A stretch of 24,823 nucleotides of DNA from Armatimonadota bacterium (GTDB lineage: Bacteria > Armatimonadota > UBA5829). The position numbers and the translations under genes were made by a program. This document shows, in pieces, positions 1-7,648 of this stretch (position 1 is its first letter; every line of letters begins with the position of its first letter). The stretch is from the NCBI GenBank assembly GCA_023474015.1, contig JAMCYN010000053.1, forward strand, positions 1-24,823, in the 5' to 3' direction. The notes under the pieces are model-generated. The model ran no database searches. It saw only the letters and a program-made list of their open reading frames with translations, and was not told the DNA's origin.

Positions 1-123
1 GGCTTGTGTGGCTTGGGGAAGTGGGCGTTTGCGTTCGTCTTTCGGCCGTCCCAGAGGCCATCGGCCCGTGTGTGGCTGAGGTTTTGGGCCGATTACTTCA
101 GGCCTGCGCAATAACCCGGTATA

Positions 124-153
124 TTGACTGAGCAGAAACCACTCGCGTATTTA
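124..153 (+). promoter_or_regulatory. Possible sigma-70 promoter upstream of the secreted glycosidase
   Basis: TTGACT at 124-129 and TATTTA at 148-153 are separated by 18 bases, about 115 bases upstream of the chosen start at 268. The -10 is weak, so this is only a candidate. The rest of 1-267 shows no convincing gene; an open frame runs upstream from 268 to 178, but it precedes the signal peptide and is treated as leader. Confidence 0.3.
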
Positions 154-267
154 CCCGCGATCAAGGCATGATACTATATGGAAGGACCGCGTGTCGGTTC
201 GGAAGCCGCATCGAACCCCGTATTCGGCGGCTTTGTGACGTCTTTCCCCTGGGAGGAGCGAGCGCGC

Positions 268-3200
268 ATGTGCAAGAAAGCAATACTCTTGAGCATGGTA
301 GGATGCCTGCTGTCTTCGGTTGTGTCGGCGGCGCCTACCGTGAGCAATGTGTCCGCGCCGTCTTCCGCCGCTCTCTATGATAAGTTCGAGGTCACATTCG
401 ACGTATCCACCGTGGCGACCAACCTCTACTGGCCATACGATCCCAGTCCAAGCTGCAACACCGCCGAGCATCCCGACGCGGCGCCGGTGGGGGTGGGGGT
501 AACGGTTGATGGGCTGTTTCTGCCGCCCGGTGAAAGCGACTGGAACGGCGCGATCGTGCAGCCCGCGTTCTACTTCCAGGAATTCACCCGGGGGGATTAC
601 TTGAGAAACCCTCTCGGGGCGGACTGGCTCTACCCGACCGGCAATCCCTGCTGGAAGATCAGGTTCGCGCCCAAGCAGACCGGCACATGGCAGTACAGAA
701 TCCGGGTGACCGATGCGTCCGGCACAGCCACATACACTCCCACGCCGAACACGTTCTCCTGCGCGTCGTCCAGTAACAGAGGCTTCGTGCGTGTCAGCCC
801 GACGGATTATAGATATTTCGAGACATCCGACGGCAAATACCTCAACTTCGCGGGCACGGAAAGCCCCAAGTATATGGTCGGCGATCAATTGGTAGGTACG
901 GCGCATTCCTACGACCAGGATGTCGCCTATCCGATCTACGCCGCCAACGGCCTGAACCTGATGCGCGTATGGTGGAACGCCACCGAGCAGCCGTGCCTGT
1001 TCGGCCTCAGCGGCCAGGGAGGATTCTATAACTGGCGCGACGAGACAGGCAACACCACCGGCTGCACCATCTCAGGCGTCGCGAAGCCGGGCGAGATATT
1101 TTCTATGAAGGTCTCGGGCAGCGGAGCGTATAAAAGCATTAGCACGAGCATCGATGTGAAGCCCAGCACGAACTATGTCATATCCGCATGGGTCAAGACC
1201 ACCGGGCTGAGCGGCGGCAGCGCTTATATTATAGTCTATGACCGTGCGGGGTTCCAGGCCCACGTGCCCATCAGTAACTCCATCTCCGGAGACACCGACT
1301 GGACCTACCTGCACGGGAGCTTCACGACCAAGTCCGACCAGCGCGTCGTCGCGTTTGTGAACGTGGAAGTGGCCAACTCCACCGCTACGAGCGCCGTTTA
1401 CGTGACGGATATGTCCGTCAAGGAGGACTTCGGCGCGGGGCAATACGGACCCGAACTGGTGTGGAGGCAGAGCTTCGATCCGCAGGCGAGCGTGTCTATG
1501 CGCGAGGCGTGGCGCGCGGACTATCAGGTTGAGTGCGCCAGGCGCGCCGGGATCTATCTGAAAGTAATCCTGCAAGAGAAGAAAGACAAGGGCTTTTGCA
1601 GCATAGGCGCGAACGGCAGATACGCCGACTATGACGAGAACAACTTCTACTGCTGGTCGGATTATGCCGGGCGGACGTTCCAGAGATACTACTGGAGATA
1701 CATCATCGCCAGATACGGCTACGCAACGAGCATACAGTCATTTGAAGTGACCAACGAGGGCGACCCGTTCAACGGTATGCATTATGAGGCTGTTCAGGCG
1801 ATGGCCAAGTACTTCAACGACAACGATCCCAACCAGCACCTCGTCACGACGAGCCTCTGGCACAGCTTCCCATCGTGGCACTTGTGGGCGAGCACGAGCT
1901 ATCCGGATGTCAAGATTGCCGACTGGCACAGGAATATCGGCCTGCGTACGGGCCAGGCGTCGCAGATGGTCTACCACGGCTGGCAGTATGAGCTCGGTTC
2001 ACGCCTCGACAACAATACCTATCGTGAGAGCGCGCCGAGCATGCATCTTTCGCCCCCGGCGGGCGAGGCGGCTGATGTCTTCAGCAGGTGCAGTGTGCAC
2101 TCGGAACTCTACGCGATCACTCCGAGCCACACCTACACGCTGAGATGGTGGGTGAAGGGCGTGAACCTTGTTCCCAAGCCGGGCACGAGCGCGACGCCTT
2201 ATATCGCGATTTACACATACGATGGCTGCACCAACGCGAATATTCTGACCACACAGCTTGCCACCGGAGGCCAAAACCTGCTTCAGGGGACATTCGATTG
2301 GACCCTGCGCTCCGCCCAGTTCACGACTCCGAGCAACGGTTGGTACCTGGTCCTAAACGTTACGCTGGACTCGATGAAGGGCGATTGCTACTTTGACGAC
2401 ATCACGCTCTACGACGAAACCGCCGGAGAATACGTCGATTTCCCCAACGGCGACTTTAGCAGCGAACGCGCCGATCACGACAGTGCCCTCATGGTCTACG
2501 CGCTCGGCCAGCAAGTCGGGACCGGAAGCGCCCGGCAGGTAAAGAAGCCGGTAGTCGACGCGAACGCCGAGATCATCGGCGACCTGATCTACACCGACCC
2601 GTACAAAGGCTACTCGTTCTCCTGCGAGGACCAGCGCATGATCGACGATGGCGACGGCGTTTGGTATCGCAAGTTCATCTGGTCGCAGGTGAACCCGTTC
2701 GGGCTTGTGAACCTGTACTACTTGAACGAGCTGATCATGAAGCGGGAACTTTATAGATATGCCAAGGCCTATCAGGCTTTTATGGCGGATATCCCTTTGT
2801 CGAACGGACACTACGCCGACGCGAAGGCGCTGACATCCGTTAAGACCCTTCGCGCGTGGGGTCAGAAGGACACCGTGAACGGCAGGGTTCATCTCTGGAT
2901 AGACAACGCCAAGTATACCTGGCGCAATGTGGCCGACGGTGTCGCTGTCGCGCCCATCTCCGGCACGGTCACCGTCTCAGGCCTCGCGAACGGTAACTAT
3001 CGCGTTGAATGGTGGAACACCTCCACCGGCCAAGTCGCTCTCATCCAAGACACGGCCGTCTCCGGCGGAACTCTGACCCTGTCCGTCACGAATCTTCAGT
3101 CGGACATCGCGTGCAAGATATATCCAGCCCCGGCGGTTTTGCGGCTGCGAATGATAGTTCCGTCCACTGATGTGATTCCGAGCCAGGTTGTGACCGTGAC

Positions 3201-3405
3201 CGTGGAATACACTAATGATGGTGAGTCCGAGGCGCGCAACGCCGTGGTTTCGACGCACGTGCCGGCTCTGATGGACTATGTAGCCGGGAGCGCGGAGGCG
3301 TCGGGCGGCGTATATGACGCGGTGACCAAGGCGGTAACATGGACCGTAGCTTCGGTCGGGGCAAATCAGACCGGAAGCAGGACATTCCAGGCAAGAGTAC
3401 AGTAG
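268..3405 (+). CDS. Secreted multidomain glycoside hydrolase-like protein (DUF5060-type N-terminus, C-terminal DUF11-like domain)
   Basis: This is a 1045-residue exported protein. The ATG at 268 is chosen because GGAGGA lies ten bases upstream and it opens directly into a signal peptide (about residues 1-20, ending SSVVSA). Residues about 25-170 resemble the DUF5060 beta-sandwich that precedes TIM-barrel glycosidases, including an RFAPKQTGTWQY stretch and the linker GFVRVSPTDYRYFE. The barrel is interrupted twice, at about 250-400 and 583-728, by CBM4/9-like jelly-roll segments rich in Trp and Tyr. E497 in FEVTNEGDPF is a plausible acid/base. E768 in DANAEIIGD could be the nucleophile. Residues about 956-1045 look like a DUF11-type surface repeat. 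No PEP-CTERM or dockerin is seen, so its attachment mode is unclear. Substrate is unknown; a plant or exopolysaccharide glycan is an inference. Confidence 0.75.
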   Translation: MCKKAILLSMVGCLLSSVVSAAPTVSNVSAPSSAALYDKFEVTFDVSTVATNLYWPYDPSPSCNTAEHPDAAPVGVGVTVDGLFLPPGESDWNGAIVQPAFYFQEFTRGDYLRNPLGADWLYPTGNPCWKIRFAPKQTGTWQYRIRVTDASGTATYTPTPNTFSCASSSNRGFVRVSPTDYRYFETSDGKYLNFAGTESPKYMVGDQLVGTAHSYDQDVAYPIYAANGLNLMRVWWNATEQPCLFGLSGQGGFYNWRDETGNTTGCTISGVAKPGEIFSMKVSGSGAYKSISTSIDVKPSTNYVISAWVKTTGLSGGSAYIIVYDRAGFQAHVPISNSISGDTDWTYLHGSFTTKSDQRVVAFVNVEVANSTATSAVYVTDMSVKEDFGAGQYGPELVWRQSFDPQASVSMREAWRADYQVECARRAGIYLKVILQEKKDKGFCSIGANGRYADYDENNFYCWSDYAGRTFQRYYWRYIIARYGYATSIQSFEVTNEGDPFNGMHYEAVQAMAKYFNDNDPNQHLVTTSLWHSFPSWHLWASTSYPDVKIADWHRNIGLRTGQASQMVYHGWQYELGSRLDNNTYRESAPSMHLSPPAGEAADVFSRCSVHSELYAITPSHTYTLRWWVKGVNLVPKPGTSATPYIAIYTYDGCTNANILTTQLATGGQNLLQGTFDWTLRSAQFTTPSNGWYLVLNVTLDSMKGDCYFDDITLYDETAGEYVDFPNGDFSSERADHDSALMVYALGQQVGTGSARQVKKPVVDANAEIIGDLIYTDPYKGYSFSCEDQRMIDDGDGVWYRKFIWSQVNPFGLVNLYYLNELIMKRELYRYAKAYQAFMADIPLSNGHYADAKALTSVKTLRAWGQKDTVNGRVHLWIDNAKYTWRNVADGVAVAPISGTVTVSGLANGNYRVEWWNTSTGQVALIQDTAVSGGTLTLSVTNLQSDIACKIYPAPAVLRLRMIVPSTDVIPSQVVTVTVEYTNDGESEARNAVVSTHVPALMDYVAGSAEASGGVYDAVTKAVTWTVASVGANQTGSRTFQARVQ

Positions 3406-3416
3406 AGTTGAGAAAA

Positions 3417-3524
3417 GGGAACAGGGAATAGGGAACAGGGGACAGAAGACAGAAGGTAAGTGTATGTTCGTCCGGGGGTTTGAACCCCGGACACAAGTTC
3501 CCCGGGCTTAAGCCCGTCCCTTCC
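3417..3524 (+). repeat. Composite intergenic repeat, copy A (heptamer array plus two palindromes)
   Basis: Tandem 7-base units GGGAACA, GGGAATA, GGGAACA, GGGGACA and GAAGACA run from 3417 to 3451. They lead into a first palindrome (3472-3490, CCGGGGG/ACCCCGG arms) and a second perfect 14-base palindrome CGGGCTTAAGCCCG at 3503-3516. The element begins 12 bases after the glycosidase stop and ends just before the Shine-Dalgarno of the next gene. Near-identical copies occur at 7534 and 18331 in the same orientation. There is no U-run, so it is not a classical terminator. Confidence 0.85.
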
Positions 3525-3538
3525 AGTGTGGAGAGAGT

Positions 3539-4786
3539 ATGATTGATACTGGCGGCGCTTCGGCGAAGCGGGCGCTGATTGCGCTGTTTCTCCTGGCGCT
3601 GATTATACGTGTGGGATACGTTCTTACGCTGGGTGACGGCGTGCGCTGGCCGGACGAAGCAGAATATCACGGCATCGCTGTCAACTTGCTGGAGGGCAAG
3701 GGGTATTCCTACTTTCGCGACTATGGCAGCTCCGCGCTCGGCCCCACCGCGTATCGCGCGCCCGCGCTGCCGGGGATGCTTGCCGCGCTCTACTTCGTGA
3801 CCGGCCCTCACCTTATGGCGGCTCGAGTGCTCCAGGCCATCCTGGGCGCGCTATTGATTCCGCTGGGGTATCTGATCGCGCGCGAGATGAACTTTTCCAG
3901 GCGCGCGGGACTGCTGGCGGCGTTTGCGCTTGCGCTGTACCCGTACTATGTGTTTTGCGCCGGGGCTGTATATCCCGTTGTGATATCATCCGTGCTGGTG
4001 GCGTCCGCCACGCTGTTGCTACTGCGCGGGAGGCGGAGCGAGCGGATCACTCCTGAGATATTCGCCGGGCTTGGGCTGGGCATCGCGGTGCTTGCGTTCG
4101 GGCATGTAATTGGCGCACTGCCGCTGGTAGCCGTTTGGATATTGCTGAACAAACAGCGCGCGTCCCGAGCGGCCGCGGTGGCGATGCTGATCGGTTGTCT
4201 TATCGCTATCACGCCCTGGGTAGTTCGCAATAAGATCGCGGTGGGTAAGGCCGGACTTTCGACGGCATTCGAGTATAATCTCTGCCTCGGCAACGCCCCC
4301 GGCGCGAAGTGGGACTCCGGCAGCGCCATATCCTTGCTCGAACCAGCAGCTTTGTCGAAACAGGTCGCCAAGCTCCGCGAAGGTGACGCCGCCCGGCTCT
4401 ATTTTAGGACCGCCATCGACGAGATTAGGTCGAACCCGGGCCGAATCGCGGTCCTATCACTCGGAAAAGCGCTCAACTACTGGCGGTTCTATCCGAACAC
4501 AGTGGCGCGGACTGTCAGCCTGCGCGAAAAGCTGATTGGTGCGATGACTTACGGCCCCGCGCTGCTGCTCTCGCTAGTTTGGCTGATCGCCGACCGCCGC
4601 CGGTTCCGCTTGAACTTCCTGCTCTGGAGCTACCCGGTCGCGGCGATGCTGTTAGCGGCGATAAGCGTGTCGGTGGACCGCTACCGGATACCTTTCGATA
4701 TCTATCTGATCATCTTTGCCGCCGGCGCGATTTCCTCGTGGTTAGGCTGGCAAGCTGAACCCCAAGCTACCATGAAGGAACTTTGA
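3539..4786 (+). CDS. GT39/ArnT-like integral-membrane glycosyltransferase
   Basis: This is a 415-residue polytopic membrane protein with about ten hydrophobic segments. After the first membrane segment comes an acidic extracytoplasmic loop, WPDEAEYHGIA (D39, E40), followed by GKGYSYF and a TAYRAPALPG loop. This is the arrangement of PMT_2-family GT-C enzymes, which move sugars from polyprenyl-phosphate donors to proteins or lipids outside the membrane. GGAGAGAG lies immediately upstream of the ATG. It is the first gene of a co-directional series ending at 10614, 59 bases before the exosortase gene, so a role in glycosylating exported or surface-anchored proteins is likely. Donor and acceptor cannot be read from the sequence. 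The C-terminus is hydrophobic with a short polar tail. Confidence 0.75.
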   Translation: MIDTGGASAKRALIALFLLALIIRVGYVLTLGDGVRWPDEAEYHGIAVNLLEGKGYSYFRDYGSSALGPTAYRAPALPGMLAALYFVTGPHLMAARVLQAILGALLIPLGYLIAREMNFSRRAGLLAAFALALYPYYVFCAGAVYPVVISSVLVASATLLLLRGRRSERITPEIFAGLGLGIAVLAFGHVIGALPLVAVWILLNKQRASRAAAVAMLIGCLIAITPWVVRNKIAVGKAGLSTAFEYNLCLGNAPGAKWDSGSAISLLEPAALSKQVAKLREGDAARLYFRTAIDEIRSNPGRIAVLSLGKALNYWRFYPNTVARTVSLREKLIGAMTYGPALLLSLVWLIADRRRFRLNFLLWSYPVAAMLLAAISVSVDRYRIPFDIYLIIFAAGAISSWLGWQAEPQATMKEL

Positions 4787-4845
4787 CCTCCGAAACTGAA
4801 GTATTAGAAGCATACAGCCCTACGAAGCATGAGGTTAACTGACTG

Positions 4846-5712
4846 ATGTCCACGGAAGGTGTTAAATCGACCCGCGCGACCGGCGTCGAGAGGCTTTGGA
4901 TCGCGGCGATCATCGCGGCGGCTGTGATCTTATACATACCGACGCTCAAGTTTTTCTGGATCAAGTGGCAGGAAGACTCGCAATACTCACTCGCGCCGCT
5001 GGTGCCATTTGTCACGGGTTACTATCTCTGGAAGAAATGGCCGGAGGCGGCGGCCCTTGGGCGATCAGGTTGCGCGTGGGGTCTGGCGCTGATCGTCCTG
5101 GCGCTGGTGTTTCACCTGGCGGGCGTGGCACTCGATGTCACGGGACCGTCAGGTATTTCATTGTACATGTGTCTTCTCGGCTTGTGCCTGTATCTACACG
5201 GACCGATGCTGGTCCGCACTTTCGCGTTTCCGCTGGCGTATACGCTCTTTGCGATGCCACTTCCCGGCGGGATACTTGATCTGGTCGGTTCTCCACTTCA
5301 GCTATTCGCGAGCAGGGGGACAGCCGCGCTGCTGCACCTGATGCACATCAATGTGGTCAGGGACGGCATCACGCTGGCAATCGACGGATACACCTACAAT
5401 GTGGCTCCCGCTTGCAGCGGCTTGAGCAGCCTGGTGGCGCTGATCGGGGTCACGGCTGTCTTCGCGTATTCGGTCACGCTGCCCACTAATTACAAATGGA
5501 CAATGTTTTTCCTGGCCGTCCCCATCGCTCTCGCCGCGAACATCGTCCGGATCACGACCATCGGCCTGGTCGGGGTCCAGTGGGGGCCTGACGTCGCGAT
5601 GGAAATGTTCCACGACTGGTCCAGTCCAATACTCTTCCTCGCGGCTATCGTCATATTGCTCATCATCAACAGGGGGTTTGAATGGTTAAGCGACCGCCGA
5701 ACTACCTCTTAG
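4846..5712 (+). CDS. Exosortase (PEP-CTERM protein-sorting transpeptidase)
   Basis: This is a 288-residue membrane protein of typical exosortase length. Three signature residues stand in the expected order: C190 in NVAPACSGLSSLVAL, R235 in AANIVRITTIG, and H256 in MEMFHDWSS. They form the proposed Cys-Arg-His active site that cleaves the PEP motif and transfers the protein to a surface anchor. Around eight hydrophobic segments surround them. GAGG lies 11 bases before the ATG. The 3' end overlaps the EpsI gene by 31 bases, suggesting translational coupling. Two PEP-CTERM proteins encoded at 10701-12387 are obvious candidate substrates. The subtype (XrtA to XrtH) cannot be assigned by eye. Confidence 0.93.
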   Translation: MSTEGVKSTRATGVERLWIAAIIAAAVILYIPTLKFFWIKWQEDSQYSLAPLVPFVTGYYLWKKWPEAAALGRSGCAWGLALIVLALVFHLAGVALDVTGPSGISLYMCLLGLCLYLHGPMLVRTFAFPLAYTLFAMPLPGGILDLVGSPLQLFASRGTAALLHLMHINVVRDGITLAIDGYTYNVAPACSGLSSLVALIGVTAVFAYSVTLPTNYKWTMFFLAVPIALAANIVRITTIGLVGVQWGPDVAMEMFHDWSSPILFLAAIVILLIINRGFEWLSDRRTTS

Positions 5713-6338
5713 TGCTGATCATATTGATTGTCAGCAACGGCATTTCATACTGGGCGTATTGCCGGCCCCCGGTCGTGCTTTCGGACGCCGCCTTCGGCCT
5801 GGTCCCAATGAACATCGGAGACTGGCAAGGGCAGGATATAATGATGGACGAGCAGACGCGCAAGGACATCGGCGCCGACCAGGTGTTCTTTCGGACGTAC
5901 TCCAGGTCGAACGGCGACAGGCCCGTGGAAGTCCTGGTCGTCTATCGCAAGTACGGCCGCCGCGGCTTCGTTCACCGCCCCGAGCTGTGTTACCCGGGCA
6001 GCGGTTTTCAGATCAGCGATAAGCGCCTGACAAAAATCCCCTACGCCGGAGTCGAGACCGAGGCTATTACGTTGAATGCGCGGAAGGACGACTACAAGGA
6101 GGTCGTCCTGTACTGGTTTGCGTCGGGCAAGCGTCTGGAGTCGAATTATCTCAGGCAGCAGTATCTGATGGCGTTCGACAGGCTGCAGACCCAGAAATAC
6201 GGCTGGGCGTTTATCAGAATCAACTCCCCCGTCACCAAGAGTGAGGATGACACGATAAAGGAGATTCGAGCATTTCTCTCGGTCGCGTCGGAGCCGTTGT
6301 TTAAGAGCCTTACCGAACCGCCGGGTCAGCGGCGCTAG
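5682..6338 (+). CDS. epsI: EpsI family protein (exosortase-associated, DUF3485-like)
   Basis: This is a 218-residue protein with one N-terminal membrane anchor (about residues 8-27) and an extracytoplasmic domain. The family hallmark HRPELCYPGSGF begins at H98, and C103 is the conserved cysteine. Further family features are the early MNIGDWQGQD stretch and the late VVLYWFASG. EpsI proteins are encoded beside, or fused to, exosortases and are required for exopolysaccharide or PEP-CTERM function, but their biochemical activity is unsettled. AGGGGG lies five bases upstream of the start, inside the exosortase gene. The two proteins are separate here rather than fused. The next glycosyltransferase starts 10 bases downstream. 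Confidence 0.9.
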   Translation: MVKRPPNYLLVLIILIVSNGISYWAYCRPPVVLSDAAFGLVPMNIGDWQGQDIMMDEQTRKDIGADQVFFRTYSRSNGDRPVEVLVVYRKYGRRGFVHRPELCYPGSGFQISDKRLTKIPYAGVETEAITLNARKDDYKEVVLYWFASGKRLESNYLRQQYLMAFDRLQTQKYGWAFIRINSPVTKSEDDTIKEIRAFLSVASEPLFKSLTEPPGQRR

Positions 6339-6348
6339 GCGCAATCGC

Positions 6349-7548
6349 ATGAGAATACTTTTCCTCGCCCATCTCTTTCCGCTGCCACTCGATTCCGGCG
6401 GCAAGATAAAGTCGTTCTACACCCTCAGGGCGCTTGCTCGTGAGCACGAGGTCTTGGCGCTTGCCTTTCTTAGAACGGCTGACGAAGAAGCCTGCATCTC
6501 CGAGCTGCAAGATATGTGCCCGAATCTTGAACTCATACCTCTGCGCAGAGGCAAGATCAGGCAATTGTCCGACCTCGGCGTCAGCCTACTGACCAACCGG
6601 TCATTTATTATATCGCGGGACTATCGCGCAGAGATGTCTGAGGCTTTCCGGTCGGCGGTCGCGCGGTTTCAACCCGATGTGGTTCACATCGACCACCTGC
6701 AGATGGCCCAGTTTGTCGATTTCAACGACGGCTACAAGACCGTGCTCGACCATCACAACGTCGAGTCGATGATCATCAAGCGGGTGGGGGAGGCGCCGGG
6801 CAGCCCGTTCGTGCGGCTCTACTCGCGCATCGAGTGGCCTAAGCTCCTGCGCTATGAGCTCGACATCTGCCGCAAGTGCGACAGGGTAATCACGGTCAGT
6901 GAAGAGGACAAACATACGCTCGTCTCTCTTCAACCCACTCTCGACAACGTCGTGAGTGTGCCCATCGGCGTCGACGTGGAATATTTTGATGGAGTGATTC
7001 GCGATCCGGCGTCGCGGAACATACTCTCGATCGCCACGATGTATTGGCCGCCGAACGTCGATTCGATGCTCTACTTCCACAAGGAGATCCTGCCTCTGGT
7101 GAGGCGGGAGGTTCTGGACTGCACGCTGACCATCGCGGGCCAGCGGCCGGTTGCATCGATCCAGGCCCTCGCCTCCGACCCCGGTACCCGCGTTACCGGC
7201 TATGTGTCCGATTCGCGTGATTGCGCCCGGGACTGCGGCGTCTTTATCGTGCCGTTACGGTCCGGCAGCGGTGTGCGGGTCAAGATACTCAACGCCATGG
7301 CGATGGGCCTTCCAGTGGTCTCAACCTCAGTCGGGGCTGAAGGACTGGATGTGCTTTCCGGTGAACACATACTCATCGTCGACACGCCGGAGGATTTCGC
7401 AAAGGCCGTAATTCAGGTCCTGAGAGACCCGGAACTCGCCTCCCGCCTTGGCAAAAGCGCACGCGACCTGGTGCGCGAGAAATACTCCTGGGATACCGTA
7501 GGTGGGCGGTTGCTGGAGGTCTATTGCCAATTAGGGAACAGGGAATAG
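6349..7548 (+). CDS. GT4-type glycosyltransferase, exosortase-system associated
   Basis: This is a 399-residue soluble glycosyltransferase with the two-Rossmann GT-B layout. The N-terminal acceptor domain opens with MRILFLAHLFPLPLDSGGKIK, and VVHIDHLQ and LDHHNVES follow at about 111-139. The donor domain contains PIGVDVEYF (about 205) and a nucleotide-sugar-binding stretch with VKILNAMAMGLPVVST (about 311-326). In that motif Asn315 stands where many GT4 enzymes carry Glu; the downstream paralogue keeps the Glu. It resembles the sugar transferases repeatedly found in PEP-CTERM/EpsH loci (TIGR03087 type). The last four codons and the stop lie inside repeat copy B (heptamers from 7534), so the native C-terminus may have been replaced. 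No strong Shine-Dalgarno is seen; coupling to epsI, 10 bases upstream, may drive translation. Confidence 0.85.
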   Translation: MRILFLAHLFPLPLDSGGKIKSFYTLRALAREHEVLALAFLRTADEEACISELQDMCPNLELIPLRRGKIRQLSDLGVSLLTNRSFIISRDYRAEMSEAFRSAVARFQPDVVHIDHLQMAQFVDFNDGYKTVLDHHNVESMIIKRVGEAPGSPFVRLYSRIEWPKLLRYELDICRKCDRVITVSEEDKHTLVSLQPTLDNVVSVPIGVDVEYFDGVIRDPASRNILSIATMYWPPNVDSMLYFHKEILPLVRREVLDCTLTIAGQRPVASIQALASDPGTRVTGYVSDSRDCARDCGVFIVPLRSGSGVRVKILNAMAMGLPVVSTSVGAEGLDVLSGEHILIVDTPEDFAKAVIQVLRDPELASRLGKSARDLVREKYSWDTVGGRLLEVYCQLGNRE

Positions 7549-7634
7549 GGAACAGGGAACAGAAGGGAAGCGTACGTTCGTCCGGGGTTTGAACCCCGGG
7601 CACGAGTTCCCTGGGCTTAGGCCCATCCCTTCCA
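7534..7634 (+). repeat. Composite intergenic repeat, copy B
   Basis: Four clean heptamers (GGGAACA, GGGAATA, GGGAACA, GGGAACA, 7534-7561) are followed by the palindrome CCGGGGTT/AACCCCGG (7582-7599) and a second palindrome, TGGGCTTAGGCCCA (7612-7625). Compared with copies A and C, the outer C-G pair of the second palindrome has become T-A, and one inner T-A pair has become T-G. The first 15 bases of the element are the end of the upstream coding region. The next gene starts 14 bases after the element without a visible ribosome-binding site. Confidence 0.85.
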
Positions 7635-7648
7635 TTTAGCATATTGCC

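Noticed and set aside
3417..3458. CRISPR array
   Set aside because: The units are 7 bases, contiguous and without spacers, and no cas gene is present.
3472..3516. Repeat palindromes as intrinsic terminators
   Set aside because: The stems are good but no U-run follows on either strand.
7575..7600. tRNA-like T-arm (GTTCG... and GGTTTGAACCCC) inside the composite repeats
   Set aside because: There is no acceptor stem, D-arm or anticodon arm around it, and the sequence recurs as part of an intergenic repeat.
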